A stretch of DNA of 64,000 nucleotides from a bacterium (GTDB taxonomy: Bacteria > Bacillota > Sulfobacillia > UBA995): contig JAVHLP010000006.1 of NCBI GenBank assembly GCA_031082145.1, positions 101,764 through 165,763 on the forward strand. Direction: 5' to 3'. A model generated the notes under the pieces. The model saw nothing but the letters and a program-made list of their open reading frames with translations, searched no databases and was not told the DNA's origin. The translations under genes and the position numbers were made by a program. Positions 1-10,125 of this stretch are shown one piece after another (the stretch's first letter is position 1; every line of letters begins with the position of its first letter).

Positions 1-426
1 GATGTAGAGAACCAGCAGGCCCAGGAGGCCAACCCCCGAGGCTGGTCCGATCGAACCACCCTTCATCATGAGGTAGGCCACCGCGCCGGCCAGGACCATG
101 AACCCCGCCTTGGGAAGCAGGCTGCGGCGTTCGATCCTCACCGGGCGGATCAGCAGCGCTGTGGAGAGCACAACGCAGGTGTTGAAGATCACCGATCCCA
201 CGGCGTTGCCCACCGCGGTGTCGGGCCGGCCCGAGTAGGACGCATACAGCGATACCGCCGTCTCGGGGAGGGTGGTGGCCAGGCTCACTATGGTGGCGCC
301 GACCAAGACTCGGGGTATCCGGGCAACCCGGGCCAGCCAGACGGCGGAGTCGACGAACCAGTCGGCGCCCTTGGTTACCAGGCCCACTCCAACCGCGAAG
401 ATGAAGACCTGGACGGCAAGGCTCAT
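1..426 (-). CDS. Na+/Ca2+ exchanger (CaCA family) membrane protein, N-terminal part, runs off window edge
   Basis: Manual reverse-strand translation from ATG at 426: MSLAVQVFIFAVGVGLVTKGADWFVDSAVWLARVARIPRVLVGATIVSLATTLPETAVSLYASYSGRPDTAVGNAVGSVIFN; the GATIVSLATTLPE / GNAVGSVIFN pattern is typical of CaCA exchanger repeats. Confidence 0.8.
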   Translation of the reverse strand, partial: MSLAVQVFIFAVGVGLVTKGADWFVDSAVWLARVARIPRVLVGATIVSLATTLPETAVSLYASYSGRPDTAVGNAVGSVIFNTCVVLSTALLIRPVRIERRSLLPKAGFMVLAGAVAYLMMKGGSIGPASGVGLLGLLVLYI

Positions 427-662
427 GACCGATCTCCCCTCGGCCGGCCAACATGCCCGCCCGGGCGGGGGCTTGTCCCGAGGCGCCCCGGAGAGAAAGC
501 CCTTGACCTGCGTTCGCAGGCCCAGGGCCAACCTGCCCCGGTGGGGTCGCCGGCGCGATTCCACCCCCAGAACAGTATTTGTGCTGAACCCCCTCCGAAT
601 CCTGCCGCCGCCTGGACTGGGGAAGGTTGTTTTACAGCGGTAGAACGGTCGCCTGGCGGTAC

Positions 663-1517
663 CTAGATGCTCACCCAGATGGGGTGGCGCCCCCGGAAGG
701 AGGTAATGGCCCCGAAACCCGCCTCGCGAGCCAGGTCCAGAGCCTCGCTGACGCCGGCTCCCACGCTTTTTGCCCGGTGGCTGTCTGACCCGATGGTGAG
801 GACCTCTCCTCCCAGTTCCCGGAACCGTCTCAGGATCTCCAGGGCCGGCAACGTCTCCCCGAGGGGTCCCCGCAAGCCGGAGGTGTTTATCTCCAGGCCG
901 ACACCTCCGTCCGCCGCCAGCCGGAGTATAGTCTCAGCCTGGTCGCGGCAGTCATCCAGCCGGAAGGGGCCGAAGCCCGTCGGGGCGTAGCGTTTGATGA
1001 GATCGAAGTGACCCACCGCGTCGAAGAGACGTTCCGAGGCGGCCACCCTGACCGCCGCCTCCAGTTCCTCGAAGTAGGCCCGGTAGGCGGCTTCCCGGGT
1101 CCGGGTGGCCAGGAAGGGGAGATCGATGAGGTGTCCCTCCACAACGTGCACCGATCCGAGCAGGAAATCGAAGGGTAGGGGATGCTTCTTCATGAAGGCC
1201 AGGCAGGCGGGGTGGCTGGCCCGGTCGACACCGACTTCGGCTCCCAGGAGCACGGTGAGGCGATGGGCGCCGCTGGCCCGGCTCACCGCCTCGAGGTATC
1301 GCTCGGGGTCAAGTCGGCCGCTGCCTGGATCGGCGGGGCTGAAGTCGAGATGATCGGTGAAGCAGATCTCGGCGAGGCCTCGCTCGGTAGCCGCAACACA
1401 GCACTCGGTTACCGAAGAGAGGGCGTCAATGCTAAAGGTGGTGTGCACGTGATAGTCGAGGAGAATGGAGCCCACCCCCACGATTGCCATTCTACGGCAC
1501 AGCCACCGGGGGGTCAA
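663..1517 (-). CDS. PHP-domain histidinol-phosphatase (HisJ-like)
   Basis: LLDYHVHTTFSIDALSS, CFTDHLDF, GAEVGVD, LLGSVHVVEG, GSDSHRAKSVG: PHP metal-binding motifs. True start may be an internal ATG (MAIVGVGSILLDYHVH). Confidence 0.8.
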   Translation of the reverse strand: MTPRWLCRRMAIVGVGSILLDYHVHTTFSIDALSSVTECCVAATERGLAEICFTDHLDFSPADPGSGRLDPERYLEAVSRASGAHRLTVLLGAEVGVDRASHPACLAFMKKHPLPFDFLLGSVHVVEGHLIDLPFLATRTREAAYRAYFEELEAAVRVAASERLFDAVGHFDLIKRYAPTGFGPFRLDDCRDQAETILRLAADGGVGLEINTSGLRGPLGETLPALEILRRFRELGGEVLTIGSDSHRAKSVGAGVSEALDLAREAGFGAITSFRGRHPIWVSI

Positions 1518-1654
1518 GGCGTCCCCCTCACTCTACGGCCTGCTCCGGCACCAACACCCGGCACGTCTCAAGCTTGACAGCCGATCGGAAAAGCGAGATT
1601 GTATTCTCAGGCGGGGGACAAGGCCTTGCCACCGCTCACTGACAAGGGGGGACC

Positions 1655-2413
1655 TTGTTGAAACGGGTGGGCATGATCGGTGCCGGGATCATAGGTGGGC
1701 ACATCGTGCGCCGAGCCCTCGCCGAGGAGGCGTTTCTGGTAGCCTTTGTGGTAGAACGCGACGAGGCGAAAGCCCGGGAGCTGGGAGTTCCTTACCGTCC
1801 AGCCCGGCCCGGAGGCCCCTACCCGGTTGACCTCGTCGTCGAGGCCGCCGAACCGTCCGCCTTGAAGGAGCACGCCCTGGCCGTCCTGGCCGAAACCGAT
1901 CTACTGCCCTTCTCGCTGACCGCCTTCGCCGATCCCGAGTTCGAGGAAGCGATCCTGAAGGTTGGCCGGCGCTGCCGGACCCGGATTCGCATTCCCCATG
2001 GGGCTATCGTCGGGCTGGACGGGCTCTGGGACGCCAGGGCCATTCTGACCCAGGTGCGGGTCACCTCAACCAAGCCACCCCACGCCTTCGGCCGCGCCGA
2101 TACAGCCAGGACGGTCTTCTACGAGGGGCCCGCCCGTCAGGCCTGCAGGGCCTACCCCCGGAACGTGAACGTTCACGCCGCCGCAGCCCTCTGCGGGATT
2201 GGGTTTGACCGCACGGTCTCTACCTTGATCGCCGATCCCGACTGCCGGACGCTGCAGCACTTCATTGAGGCAAAGGCCGGCGGGGTGGATTTCTCGGTCC
2301 GGGTGGCCAGCCGCTCTACCGGAGGCGTGACCGGGTGGTATACGCCCGAATCGGCCTACCAGACCGTAAAGCGCCTGTGTGCGGAGGGCGGGCCAGGAAT
2401 GCGCCTGGCCTGA
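1655..2413 (+). CDS. aspartate dehydrogenase-like protein (NadX/DUF108 family)
   Basis: N-terminal Rossmann GMIGAGIIGGHIVRRAL, VVEAAEPSALKEHALAVL, RIRIPHGAIVGLDGL, YPRNVNVHAAAALCGIGFD. Confidence 0.75.
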   Translation: MLKRVGMIGAGIIGGHIVRRALAEEAFLVAFVVERDEAKARELGVPYRPARPGGPYPVDLVVEAAEPSALKEHALAVLAETDLLPFSLTAFADPEFEEAILKVGRRCRTRIRIPHGAIVGLDGLWDARAILTQVRVTSTKPPHAFGRADTARTVFYEGPARQACRAYPRNVNVHAAAALCGIGFDRTVSTLIADPDCRTLQHFIEAKAGGVDFSVRVASRSTGGVTGWYTPESAYQTVKRLCAEGGPGMRLA

Positions 2414-2440
2414 GAGCGTAGGGCGGCAGGGGCGTGGGCA

Positions 2441-2641
2441 GTGACCTGCTGCGCCACCTGGTGGAGGCAGCCCGGGGAAGCCGGGTACGAGCGACTGGGG
2501 GTGGACTTCGGGTCCGCCAACATCCTGGCCGGCCGCTCCTGGCTCCGCTACTTCGCCCCGGTCTGCTACTCGCTCGTCCGGCACGTCGACGACCGCATGA
2601 CCTGGGCTCACGAGCACCGGAGCGGGCAGTCGTCCTGGTGA
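2441..2641 (+). pseudogene. C-terminal remnant of a GNAT-type acetyltransferase
   Basis: Short ORF containing GYERLGVDFGSANILAGRSWLRYFAPVCYSLVRHVDDRMTWAHEHR, which resembles the C-terminus of GNAT acetyltransferases; no N-terminal acetyl-CoA binding part is present upstream. Confidence 0.45.
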
Positions 2642-2707
2642 GCAAAGAGGAAAAACCCGTCGCGGGCCGAAAGCTGAGGTGTTTCCTCCCGCGAAGGGAC
2701 AACGGCC

Positions 2708-4024
2708 ATGCGGCTATCACCGGAACTCACCGTCCGCCCGACCCAACGCCTGGTCATGACCCCGCAACTCCGCCAGGCCATTGAAGCCTTGCAGCTAAAC
2801 AGCCTGGAGCTGTCCTCCTACATAAGGTCCCAGGTAGAGGAGAACCCCTTCCTGGAGCTCGATGAGGAGGAGCCCGCCGCGCCGGAGCCGGAGGACCCCC
2901 AACCCGCCGGCGATGACGAGCCTCTCGACCCGCCCGAATTCCCAGCCCCCCAGCCCAGCCTGGCCGACCGGCTGACCGAGGACTTCCGGCTGGAGACGGG
3001 GGACGGGACGCTCATCCGGGCCGGCGCCTACCTTGCCGGGAATCTTGATGACAACGGCTACCTCCGTATCTCGCCCGGGGAGACCGCCCGGGCGCTTGGA
3101 GTGGGTGAAGAGAGGGTAGTGGCCGCCCTCCGCTTGCTCCGAGCCCTGGAGCCGGGGGTGGGAGGAAGGGATCTCCGGGAGTGCCTGCTCCTGCAGATCG
3201 GCGATCAGGACCCGTTGCTGCGGATCTTGGTCCGGGACCACTTGGGTGAGTTGGCCGCCGGCCGGCTGCGGGCGGTCGCCGACCGGTTGGGGATCGACGC
3301 GGAGGCCGTGGGCCTGGCGCTGGAGCGCTTGCGGCAGCTGGAGCCGCGACCCGGCCGGACCTGGTCAGCTCCTGGCGGCAACCCGGCAGTAGTCCCCGAC
3401 CTGCGCTTTGAGCGAGTCGATGACGACTTTGTAGTGCTGGTTGAGGAGCCCAACCCCCGGGCGAGGCTGAACCTGTGCTACCGGCGCTGGCTGGAAGAAG
3501 GGCAGGCGGCGGAGGACGCCGAAGTCCGGCGATATCTGTTGAGCCGAATGAACGCCGCGGTCTGGGTACTCCGCTGTTTGGAGCAGCGCAGGGTGACCTT
3601 GCTCCGGGTGGGCCAGGCGATCCTGGAGCGGCAGGCGGACTTCTTCCGCAAGGGGACGCGCCACCTGCACCCGCTGACCATGCGGGAGATCGCCGACCGG
3701 GTGGGAGTGCACGAGTCTACGGTCAGCCGCGCGGTTGCCAACAAGCATGCGCTGACACCCCACGGCACCTTCCCGCTGCGGGTCTTCTTCGCCGGCGGGA
3801 TGGCCTGCCGGGGCGGCGAGGCCCTGTCGGCGGTGAGCGTCAAGCGGCTGATCCGGGACCTGGCGGCCGGCGAGGACCGGCGCCGGCCCCTCAGTGATCA
3901 GGATCTTGCATCCGAACTGGGGCGCAGGGGGATCCGCATCTCCCGGCGAACCGTCTCCAAGTACCGGCAGGAACTGGGACTGGCCCCATCCGCGGCGAGG
4001 GCTCGCTTCGGGGGGGCAACCTAG
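2708..4024 (+). CDS. rpoN: RNA polymerase sigma-54 factor
   Basis: N-terminal glutamine-rich region MTPQLRQAIEALQLNSLEL, core-binding region, HTH TMREIADRVGVHESTVSRAVANK, RpoN-box variant SRRTVSKYRQELGL. Confidence 0.95.
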   Translation: MRLSPELTVRPTQRLVMTPQLRQAIEALQLNSLELSSYIRSQVEENPFLELDEEEPAAPEPEDPQPAGDDEPLDPPEFPAPQPSLADRLTEDFRLETGDGTLIRAGAYLAGNLDDNGYLRISPGETARALGVGEERVVAALRLLRALEPGVGGRDLRECLLLQIGDQDPLLRILVRDHLGELAAGRLRAVADRLGIDAEAVGLALERLRQLEPRPGRTWSAPGGNPAVVPDLRFERVDDDFVVLVEEPNPRARLNLCYRRWLEEGQAAEDAEVRRYLLSRMNAAVWVLRCLEQRRVTLLRVGQAILERQADFFRKGTRHLHPLTMREIADRVGVHESTVSRAVANKHALTPHGTFPLRVFFAGGMACRGGEALSAVSVKRLIRDLAAGEDRRRPLSDQDLASELGRRGIRISRRTVSKYRQELGLAPSAARARFGGAT

Positions 4025-4041
4025 CGCGGGAGGCGTATCCG

Positions 4042-5046
4042 ATGACGCGGGTTGGCATCAACGGCTTCGGCAGGATCGGACGGCAGTTCTACCGGGCGGC
4101 CCGGGACTTCCCCGGCATTGAGGTGGTGGCGGTCAACGACCTGACCGATCCCGCCACACTGGCCCACCTCCTGGTATACGACTCCAACTACGGGACCCTG
4201 GAGGCCGATGTGAGCTCGGGCGACGGCGAGATGATGGTGGACGGCAAGGCCGTCAAGGTGCTGGCCGAGCGCGATCCGGGCCGGATCGCCTGGCGGGATC
4301 TGGGCGTCAAGGTTGTTGTGGAGTCCACCGGCCGCTTCACCAACGCCGAGCACGCCGTCAAGCACCGGACAGGGGGCGGCGCGGCCAAGGTGATCATCAG
4401 CGCTCCCGGCAAGGGAGAGGATGCCTGCCTGGTGCTGGGGGTGAACGAGGATGCCTATGACCCCGAGTGCCACCACGTGATCTCGATGGCCTCGTGCACC
4501 ACCAACTGCCTGGCCCCGGTGGCCAGAGTACTTGATGACGGCTTCGGGATCGTCCGGGGCCTGATGACCACCGTGCATGCTTACACCAGCGATCAGATGC
4601 TACTGGACGGCCCCCATCAGGACCTGAGGCGAGCCCGGGCGGCGGCCTTGAGCATAGTTCCTACCAGCACCGGGGCGGCGGCGGCGATCGGCAAGGTGCT
4701 GCCCCGGCTGGCCGGTAAGCTGAACGGGTTTGCCATGCGGGTTCCTACCTCCACCGTGTCTGTCGTGGACCTGGTGGTCGAACTCGAGCGAGAGGTAACG
4801 GCCGAGGAGATAAACCGGGCGTTCCGCCAGGCGGCGGCGGGGCCGCTGGACCCCTACCTCAAGGTGAGCGATGTGCCCCTGGTCTCGGTGGACTTCAAGG
4901 GGAACACCGCCTCGGCCGTGGTGGACGGGCTGTCCACGATGGCCGTAGGGTCTCTGGCCAAGGTAATCGCCTGGTACGACAATGAGGCAGCCTATGCCCG
5001 CCGGCTGGTGGATCTGGTGCGCTTTCTGGCCGAGAGGGGACTCTGA
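4042..5046 (+). CDS. gap: type I glyceraldehyde-3-phosphate dehydrogenase
   Basis: VGINGFGRIGRQFYRA, SMASCTTNCLAPVA catalytic Cys, VPTSTGAAAAIGKVLP, WYDNEAAYA. Confidence 0.97.
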   Translation: MTRVGINGFGRIGRQFYRAARDFPGIEVVAVNDLTDPATLAHLLVYDSNYGTLEADVSSGDGEMMVDGKAVKVLAERDPGRIAWRDLGVKVVVESTGRFTNAEHAVKHRTGGGAAKVIISAPGKGEDACLVLGVNEDAYDPECHHVISMASCTTNCLAPVARVLDDGFGIVRGLMTTVHAYTSDQMLLDGPHQDLRRARAAALSIVPTSTGAAAAIGKVLPRLAGKLNGFAMRVPTSTVSVVDLVVELEREVTAEEINRAFRQAAAGPLDPYLKVSDVPLVSVDFKGNTASAVVDGLSTMAVGSLAKVIAWYDNEAAYARRLVDLVRFLAERGL

Positions 5047-5049
5047 GCC

Positions 5050-6237
5050 TTGAACCTCGTCAGGCTGGCGGCTTTCGCCGTCGAGGATCGCAGAGTGCTG
5101 GTGCGGGTGGACTTCAACGTGCCCCTCCGCCCGGACGGGGAGATCGCCGATGATACGAGGATCCGCTCGTCCCTGCCGACCATCCGACACCTCCTGGAGC
5201 GGGGAGCCGGGGTAATCCTGGGTAGCCACCTGGGGCGGCCGCGGGGACGACCTGATCCCCAGTTGAGGCTGGACCGGGTGGCCCGGAGGCTGTCCGAGTT
5301 GCTTGGTCAGGACGTACTTAAGCTGGACGGGGTGATCGAGCCGGAAGTGGCCCGGGCCGCCACCGGAGTGGCCCGGGGCCAGGCGGTGCTCCTGGAGAAC
5401 TTGCGCTTCTACCCCGGCGAGGAGGCCAACGATCCCGCTTTCGCCCGGGCCCTGGCCGGGTTGGCCGATGTATACGTTAACGATGCCTTCGGGACCGCCC
5501 ATCGGGCCCATGCCTCCACCGCGGGGGTGGCCGAGCACTTGCCCGCCCTGGCCGGCCTGCTGATGGCGAAGGAGATCGAGGCCCTTGAGCAGCTCCTGGG
5601 GGAGCCTTCCCGGCCCTACGTCGCCGTCCTGGGCGGGTCCAAGGTGGCCGACAAGCTGCCGATCCTGAAGAACCTGCTGGCCCGGGTGGACGTAATGCTC
5701 GTCGGCGGCGGCATGGCCAATGCCTTCCTGGCCGTGACCGGCCATGGGGTCGGAGACTCCCGGGTTGAACCCGACGCGCCACGCGAGGCCACCCGCTTCC
5801 TCACGGCGGCGGCGAAGACTGGCAAGCGGGTGGATCTGCCGGTTGACGTGGTGGTGGCGGAGGCCATCGCTCCCGACGCCGCCTTCCGAGTGGTGGGAGT
5901 GGACGGAGTCCCGGCGGGCTGGGTGGTCGTCGACATCGGGCCCGAGACTCAACGCCGCTTCGGACAGACCGTCGGTGAGGCGGCCACCGTCTTCTGGAAC
6001 GGCCCCCTGGGGATAGCCGAGATCGAGCCCTTCGCCGGCGGAACCGAGGCGATGGCGCGAGCCGTGGCCGCCTGCCCCGGGCACACCGTGGTCGGCGGGG
6101 GCGACTCGGTGGCCGCCCTCGAGCGGCTGGGCCTGACTCGGGCCATCGGCCACGTCTCCACCGGTGGAGGGGCCACGCTGGAGTTCCTGGAAGGGAAGGA
6201 ACTACCGGGGGTGGCCTGTCTTCTGCGGGAGGGCTGA
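5050..6237 (+). CDS. pgk: phosphoglycerate kinase
   Basis: [75 protein letters not shown]. Confidence 0.97.
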   Translation: MNLVRLAAFAVEDRRVLVRVDFNVPLRPDGEIADDTRIRSSLPTIRHLLERGAGVILGSHLGRPRGRPDPQLRLDRVARRLSELLGQDVLKLDGVIEPEVARAATGVARGQAVLLENLRFYPGEEANDPAFARALAGLADVYVNDAFGTAHRAHASTAGVAEHLPALAGLLMAKEIEALEQLLGEPSRPYVAVLGGSKVADKLPILKNLLARVDVMLVGGGMANAFLAVTGHGVGDSRVEPDAPREATRFLTAAAKTGKRVDLPVDVVVAEAIAPDAAFRVVGVDGVPAGWVVVDIGPETQRRFGQTVGEAATVFWNGPLGIAEIEPFAGGTEAMARAVAACPGHTVVGGGDSVAALERLGLTRAIGHVSTGGGATLEFLEGKELPGVACLLREG

Positions 6238-6240
6238 GCG

Positions 6241-6996
6241 ATGAGGCGACCCCTGATAGTGGGGAACTGGAAGCTACACAAGACGGTGGGTGAGGCGATC
6301 GCCCTGATCGAGAAGCTGAAGCTTGCGATCGGCGATCCCGGCGGGCGTGAGGTGGCGATTGCCCCGCCGTTCACGGCCTTGTACGCCGTGCGGGGAGCGC
6401 TCTGCGGGACACCCATTGCCCTGGCCGGCCAGGACTGCCACGGGGAGGAGAAGGGGGCCTTCACGGGTGCCGTCTCGGCCGGCATGTTGCGGGACGTGGG
6501 ATGCCGTTACGTCATCGTGGGGCACTCCGAGCGCCGCGAGCACTTCGGCGAGACCGACGCCGCGATCGCCCGCAAGCTCCTGGCAGCGCTCGCGGCCGGC
6601 CTGGCACCCATTCTCTGCCTGGGCGAGAAGTCCAAGGATCGGGGCCGGACCCGGGAGGTGATCACCCGCCAACTGGAGACGGCGCTGGCCAGCGTCGAGC
6701 GGCCAGACAGGGTGGTCATAGCCTACGAGCCGGTTTGGGCCATAGGTTCGGGAACGCCGGCGACCCCGGCCGAGGCGGCGACAGTGGCCGACCTGGTCCG
6801 GGAGCGGTTGGCCGCCGGCTGGGGGCCGGAGATGGCCGGGCGGACCCGGGTGCTGTACGGCGGCAGCGTCAACGCCACCAACGCCGGGGGCTTTCTGGGC
6901 CGGGAGGAGATCGACGGCGCCCTGGTGGGCGGGGCCAGTCTGGACGCCACCACTTTCTCGGCCATCGTGGAGGCGGCACCGTTCTTTGAAGGCTGA
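6241..6996 (+). CDS. tpiA: triosephosphate isomerase
   Basis: RPLIVGNWKLHKT, VIVGHSERREHFGET, AYEPVWAIGSGTPATP, LYGGSVNATN. Confidence 0.97.
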   Translation: MRRPLIVGNWKLHKTVGEAIALIEKLKLAIGDPGGREVAIAPPFTALYAVRGALCGTPIALAGQDCHGEEKGAFTGAVSAGMLRDVGCRYVIVGHSERREHFGETDAAIARKLLAALAAGLAPILCLGEKSKDRGRTREVITRQLETALASVERPDRVVIAYEPVWAIGSGTPATPAEAATVADLVRERLAAGWGPEMAGRTRVLYGGSVNATNAGGFLGREEIDGALVGGASLDATTFSAIVEAAPFFEG

Positions 6997-8485
6997 TCGC
7001 CGGCCGGTCGCCCTTGTCGTCCTCGACGGCCTGGGCCTTTCACAGCGGCGGGAGGGCAACGCCTGGGCCCTGGCATCCACTCCCAACCTTGACCGCTGGT
7101 GGCGGGCCGCTCCCCGCAGTTGCCTGCTGGCGGCGGGAGAGGCCGTTGGCCTGGGGCCCGGCCAGATGGGCAATTCCAACGTGGGGCACCTGAATCTCGG
7201 AGCGGGCCGGGTGGTCCACCAGGACATCCTCCGCATCACCAACGCCGTCCGAGAAGGCACTTTCTTCCACAATCCCGTCCTGGTCAGGGCCTGCCGGCCC
7301 GGTTCCGTCGTCCATCTGGTGGGCCTGGTCTCCGACGGCGGCGTTCATAGTCACCAGGATCACCTCGAAGCCCTCCTGGAGTTGGCCCGGCGGCGGGGGG
7401 TGGCCAGGGTCAGGGTACACGCCATCCTGGACGGGCGGGATGTGCCCCCCCAGAGCGCCGGCTCTTACCTCGAGCGACTGGAGAGGGCCCTGGCCGGCAC
7501 CGGCGAGATCGCCAGCATCATGGGACGCTACTACGCCATGGACCGGGACAATCGCTGGGAACGTGTGGGTCAGGCCTACCAGGCCATGGTGCTAGGGCGG
7601 GGACCCCGGGCCGCTGGGGCCAGGCAAGCCCTCCGGGAGGGCTACGCCCGGGGCGAGACGGACGAGTTCCTGGCGCCGGCGGTGATCACCGGGGACGGCA
7701 TCGCTCCCGGCGATCCGGTCATCCTGTTCAACTTCCGGGCCGACAGAAGCCGGCAGCTATCCCGCGCTCTTGCCGATCCGCGCTTCGGGGGCTTCGACCG
7801 GGAGGGTGGGGCGCCCTGCGAGTTGGTGACCATGACCAGCTACGACGAGGCTTTTCCCTTGCCCCACGCCTTCGCTCCCGCCCCTCGTCCGGTCAACGGG
7901 CTGGGCGAGTGGGTATCCGAGAGAGGGCTCAGGCAGTTGCGGATTGCCGAGACGGAGAAGTACGCCCACGTGACCTACTTCTTCAGCGGGGGCCGGGAAG
8001 CCCCTTATCCAGGAGAGAAGCGGGTGCTGGTGCCATCACCCCGGGTGGCCACCTATGACCTGAGGCCGGAGATGAGCGCCGTCGGGGTGACCCAGGCGGT
8101 CCTGGTCGAACTGGACAGGGATTCGCCAGACCTGGTCATTCTCAACTACGCCAATCCCGACATGGTCGGCCATACCGGAGTGCTGGCGGCGGCGGTGCGT
8201 GCGGTGGAGACGGTCGACGACTGCCTGGGCCGGGTGATCCCCGCCTTCGGGGCGGCCCTGATCGTCTCCGATCACGGCAACGCGGAGGAGATGATCGACC
8301 AGCTGACCGGCCAACCTCACACCGCCCACACCACCAACCCGGTGCCGGCCATCCTGGTGGCTCCCCAACATCGTGTCACGCTGTGCGATGGCATCCTGGC
8401 CGACGTGGCCCCGACCGTGCTCGAGCTCATGGGACTGCCGATTCCTCCCCAGATGACCGGTCAGTCCCTGCTAGGGAGGGTTTGA
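6986..8485 (+). CDS. gpmI: 2,3-bisphosphoglycerate-independent phosphoglycerate mutase (TTG start overlapping tpiA)
   Basis: [79 protein letters not shown]. Confidence 0.96.
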   Translation: MKADRRPVALVVLDGLGLSQRREGNAWALASTPNLDRWWRAAPRSCLLAAGEAVGLGPGQMGNSNVGHLNLGAGRVVHQDILRITNAVREGTFFHNPVLVRACRPGSVVHLVGLVSDGGVHSHQDHLEALLELARRRGVARVRVHAILDGRDVPPQSAGSYLERLERALAGTGEIASIMGRYYAMDRDNRWERVGQAYQAMVLGRGPRAAGARQALREGYARGETDEFLAPAVITGDGIAPGDPVILFNFRADRSRQLSRALADPRFGGFDREGGAPCELVTMTSYDEAFPLPHAFAPAPRPVNGLGEWVSERGLRQLRIAETEKYAHVTYFFSGGREAPYPGEKRVLVPSPRVATYDLRPEMSAVGVTQAVLVELDRDSPDLVILNYANPDMVGHTGVLAAAVRAVETVDDCLGRVIPAFGAALIVSDHGNAEEMIDQLTGQPHTAHTTNPVPAILVAPQHRVTLCDGILADVAPTVLELMGLPIPPQMTGQSLLGRV

Positions 8486-8487
8486 GG

Positions 8488-9768
8488 ATGAAAACCGGGA
8501 TCAAGCGCGTCGACGCCCTGGAGATCCTGGACTCCCGGGGCCACCCAACCCTGGAAGTGGATGTGGAGCTGGAGGGAGGTTGGACGGGGAGGGCAGCCGT
8601 ACCGGCGGGAGCCTCCACCGGCAGCCACGAGGCTCGCGAGCTTCGCGACGGCGGCCCGCGCTACGGCGGCCGGGGAGTGAGCCGGGCGGTCGCTGCGGTG
8701 ACCGGCGAGCTGGCCCGGGCGGTGCGGGGCGTTGACGCGCTGGACCAGCCGGGCCTGGATCGGGTTCTGGTGGAGGCGGACGGCACTCGCCGCAAGGAAC
8801 GGTTGGGCGCCAACTCGTTGCTGGGAGTATCGCTGGCCGCTGCCCGGGCCGGGGCCAGGGCCAAGGGTCTTCCCCTGTACCGGAGGCTGGCCGAACTGGC
8901 GGGGAAGGAGAGGCCGATCCTCCCCGTGCCCCAGCTCAACGTCATCAACGGCGGGCGTCACGCCGACAACGGCCTGCAGGTGCAGGAGTTCATGATCATG
9001 CCCGGTGGGGCTTCCTCGTTCGCCGAAGCCCTCCGCTGGGCGGCCGAGGTCTACCACTCGCTGCGGGAACTCCTGCGGCGCGGGGGCCACACGGTGAATG
9101 TGGGCGATGAGGGTGGCTTCGCGCCCGGCTTACGGACCGACGAGGAGGCGCTGGAAGTGCTGGTGCGGTCGATCCAGGCGGCCGGCCTGGCGCCCGGGCG
9201 AGACGTCAGCCTCGCGTTGGACGCAGCCGCCAGTGAGTTCTTCCAGGATGGCCGCTACCGTCCCACCGGGCGGCCGGAGGGCCTCACGGCGGGGGAGATG
9301 ATTGAGCTATACCGGACGTGGGCCGACGCCTACCCGGTGATCTCGCTGGAGGATGGCCTGGCGGAAGACGACTGGGAGGGTTGGGTGGAGCTAACCTCCC
9401 GGCTCGGCGGTCGTCTGCAGTTGGTGGGGGACGACCTCTTCGTCACCGACCCGGAGCGACTGGAGCAGGGGCTCCGTCGCGGGGCGGCCAACGCCATCCT
9501 GATCAAGGTCAACCAGATCGGGACCCTGACCGAGACCCTCCACACTCTGGCCTTGGCCGAGAGGCGGGGCTGCCCGGCGGTGATCTCGCACCGCTCGGGT
9601 GAGACCGGGGACACCTTCATCGCCGATTTGGCCGTCGGCACCGCCGCCGGCCAGATCAAGACCGGGGCGCCTTGCCGTGGCGAGCGGGTGGCGAAATACA
9701 ACCGCTTGCTCCGGATCGAAGCCGAGGCCGGCGGTCAACTGGGCTACGGTTTGCCCGCCGAGGGCTAG
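8488..9768 (+). CDS. eno: enolase
   Basis: [97 protein letters not shown]. Tracked ORF opens at 8383; ATG at 8488 fits the conserved N-terminus. Confidence 0.96.
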   Translation: MKTGIKRVDALEILDSRGHPTLEVDVELEGGWTGRAAVPAGASTGSHEARELRDGGPRYGGRGVSRAVAAVTGELARAVRGVDALDQPGLDRVLVEADGTRRKERLGANSLLGVSLAAARAGARAKGLPLYRRLAELAGKERPILPVPQLNVINGGRHADNGLQVQEFMIMPGGASSFAEALRWAAEVYHSLRELLRRGGHTVNVGDEGGFAPGLRTDEEALEVLVRSIQAAGLAPGRDVSLALDAAASEFFQDGRYRPTGRPEGLTAGEMIELYRTWADAYPVISLEDGLAEDDWEGWVELTSRLGGRLQLVGDDLFVTDPERLEQGLRRGAANAILIKVNQIGTLTETLHTLALAERRGCPAVISHRSGETGDTFIADLAVGTAAGQIKTGAPCRGERVAKYNRLLRIEAEAGGQLGYGLPAEG

Positions 9769-9780
9769 CTGTGTTAGAAT
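9751..9780 (+). promoter_or_regulatory. putative sigma-A promoter for secG, overlapping the end of eno
   Basis: TTGCCC - 18 nt - TAGAAT upstream of secG. Confidence 0.5.
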
Positions 9781-9824
9781 GAGCGCGTGGCCCGGCGCAT
9801 CCGGGCGGGAAGGAAGGATCGGGC

Positions 9825-10055
9825 GTGTTCAAGGGCATTGTCACGGTTCTGCACATCCTCTCCGCGCTCGGCCTGATCGCCGCCGTGCTCCTCATGTCGG
9901 GCCGCAGCGCCGGCCTCTCCGGGGCCGTTGGCGGGGGCGCCGAGCGCCTTTTCGGGAAGAAGCGGGGAATGGACGAGATCTTGGGGAGGTACGCCGCCCT
10001 TCTGGCCGGCTCCTTCCTGATCACCGCCATCATCCTGGCGGCCGCGCACCTCTAG
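9825..10055 (+). CDS. secG: preprotein translocase subunit SecG
   Basis: Small two-TM protein VLHILSALGLIAAVLLMSGRSAGLSGAVGGGAERLFGKKRGMDEILGRYAALLAGSFL, located after eno. Confidence 0.85.
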   Translation: MFKGIVTVLHILSALGLIAAVLLMSGRSAGLSGAVGGGAERLFGKKRGMDEILGRYAALLAGSFLITAIILAAAHL

Positions 10056-10072
10056 ACGGCACCGCCGGGCAT

Positions 10073-10098
10073 AGCGGCCGGGTCCGGCCGCTTTTCTT
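10073..10098 (+). terminator. Rho-independent terminator after secG
   Basis: agcggccgg-gt-ccggccgct followed by tttcttt. Confidence 0.85.
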
Positions 10099-10125
10099 TA
10101 ACTGCCGCATGGGAGGGAGCCTGAC

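Noticed and set aside
4600-6153. 517-aa minus-strand ORF opposite gap/pgk
   Set aside because: Low-complexity Gly/His/Gln-rich antisense translation caused by high GC; the + strand genes are clearly real. The same applies to most long antisense ORFs in the track.
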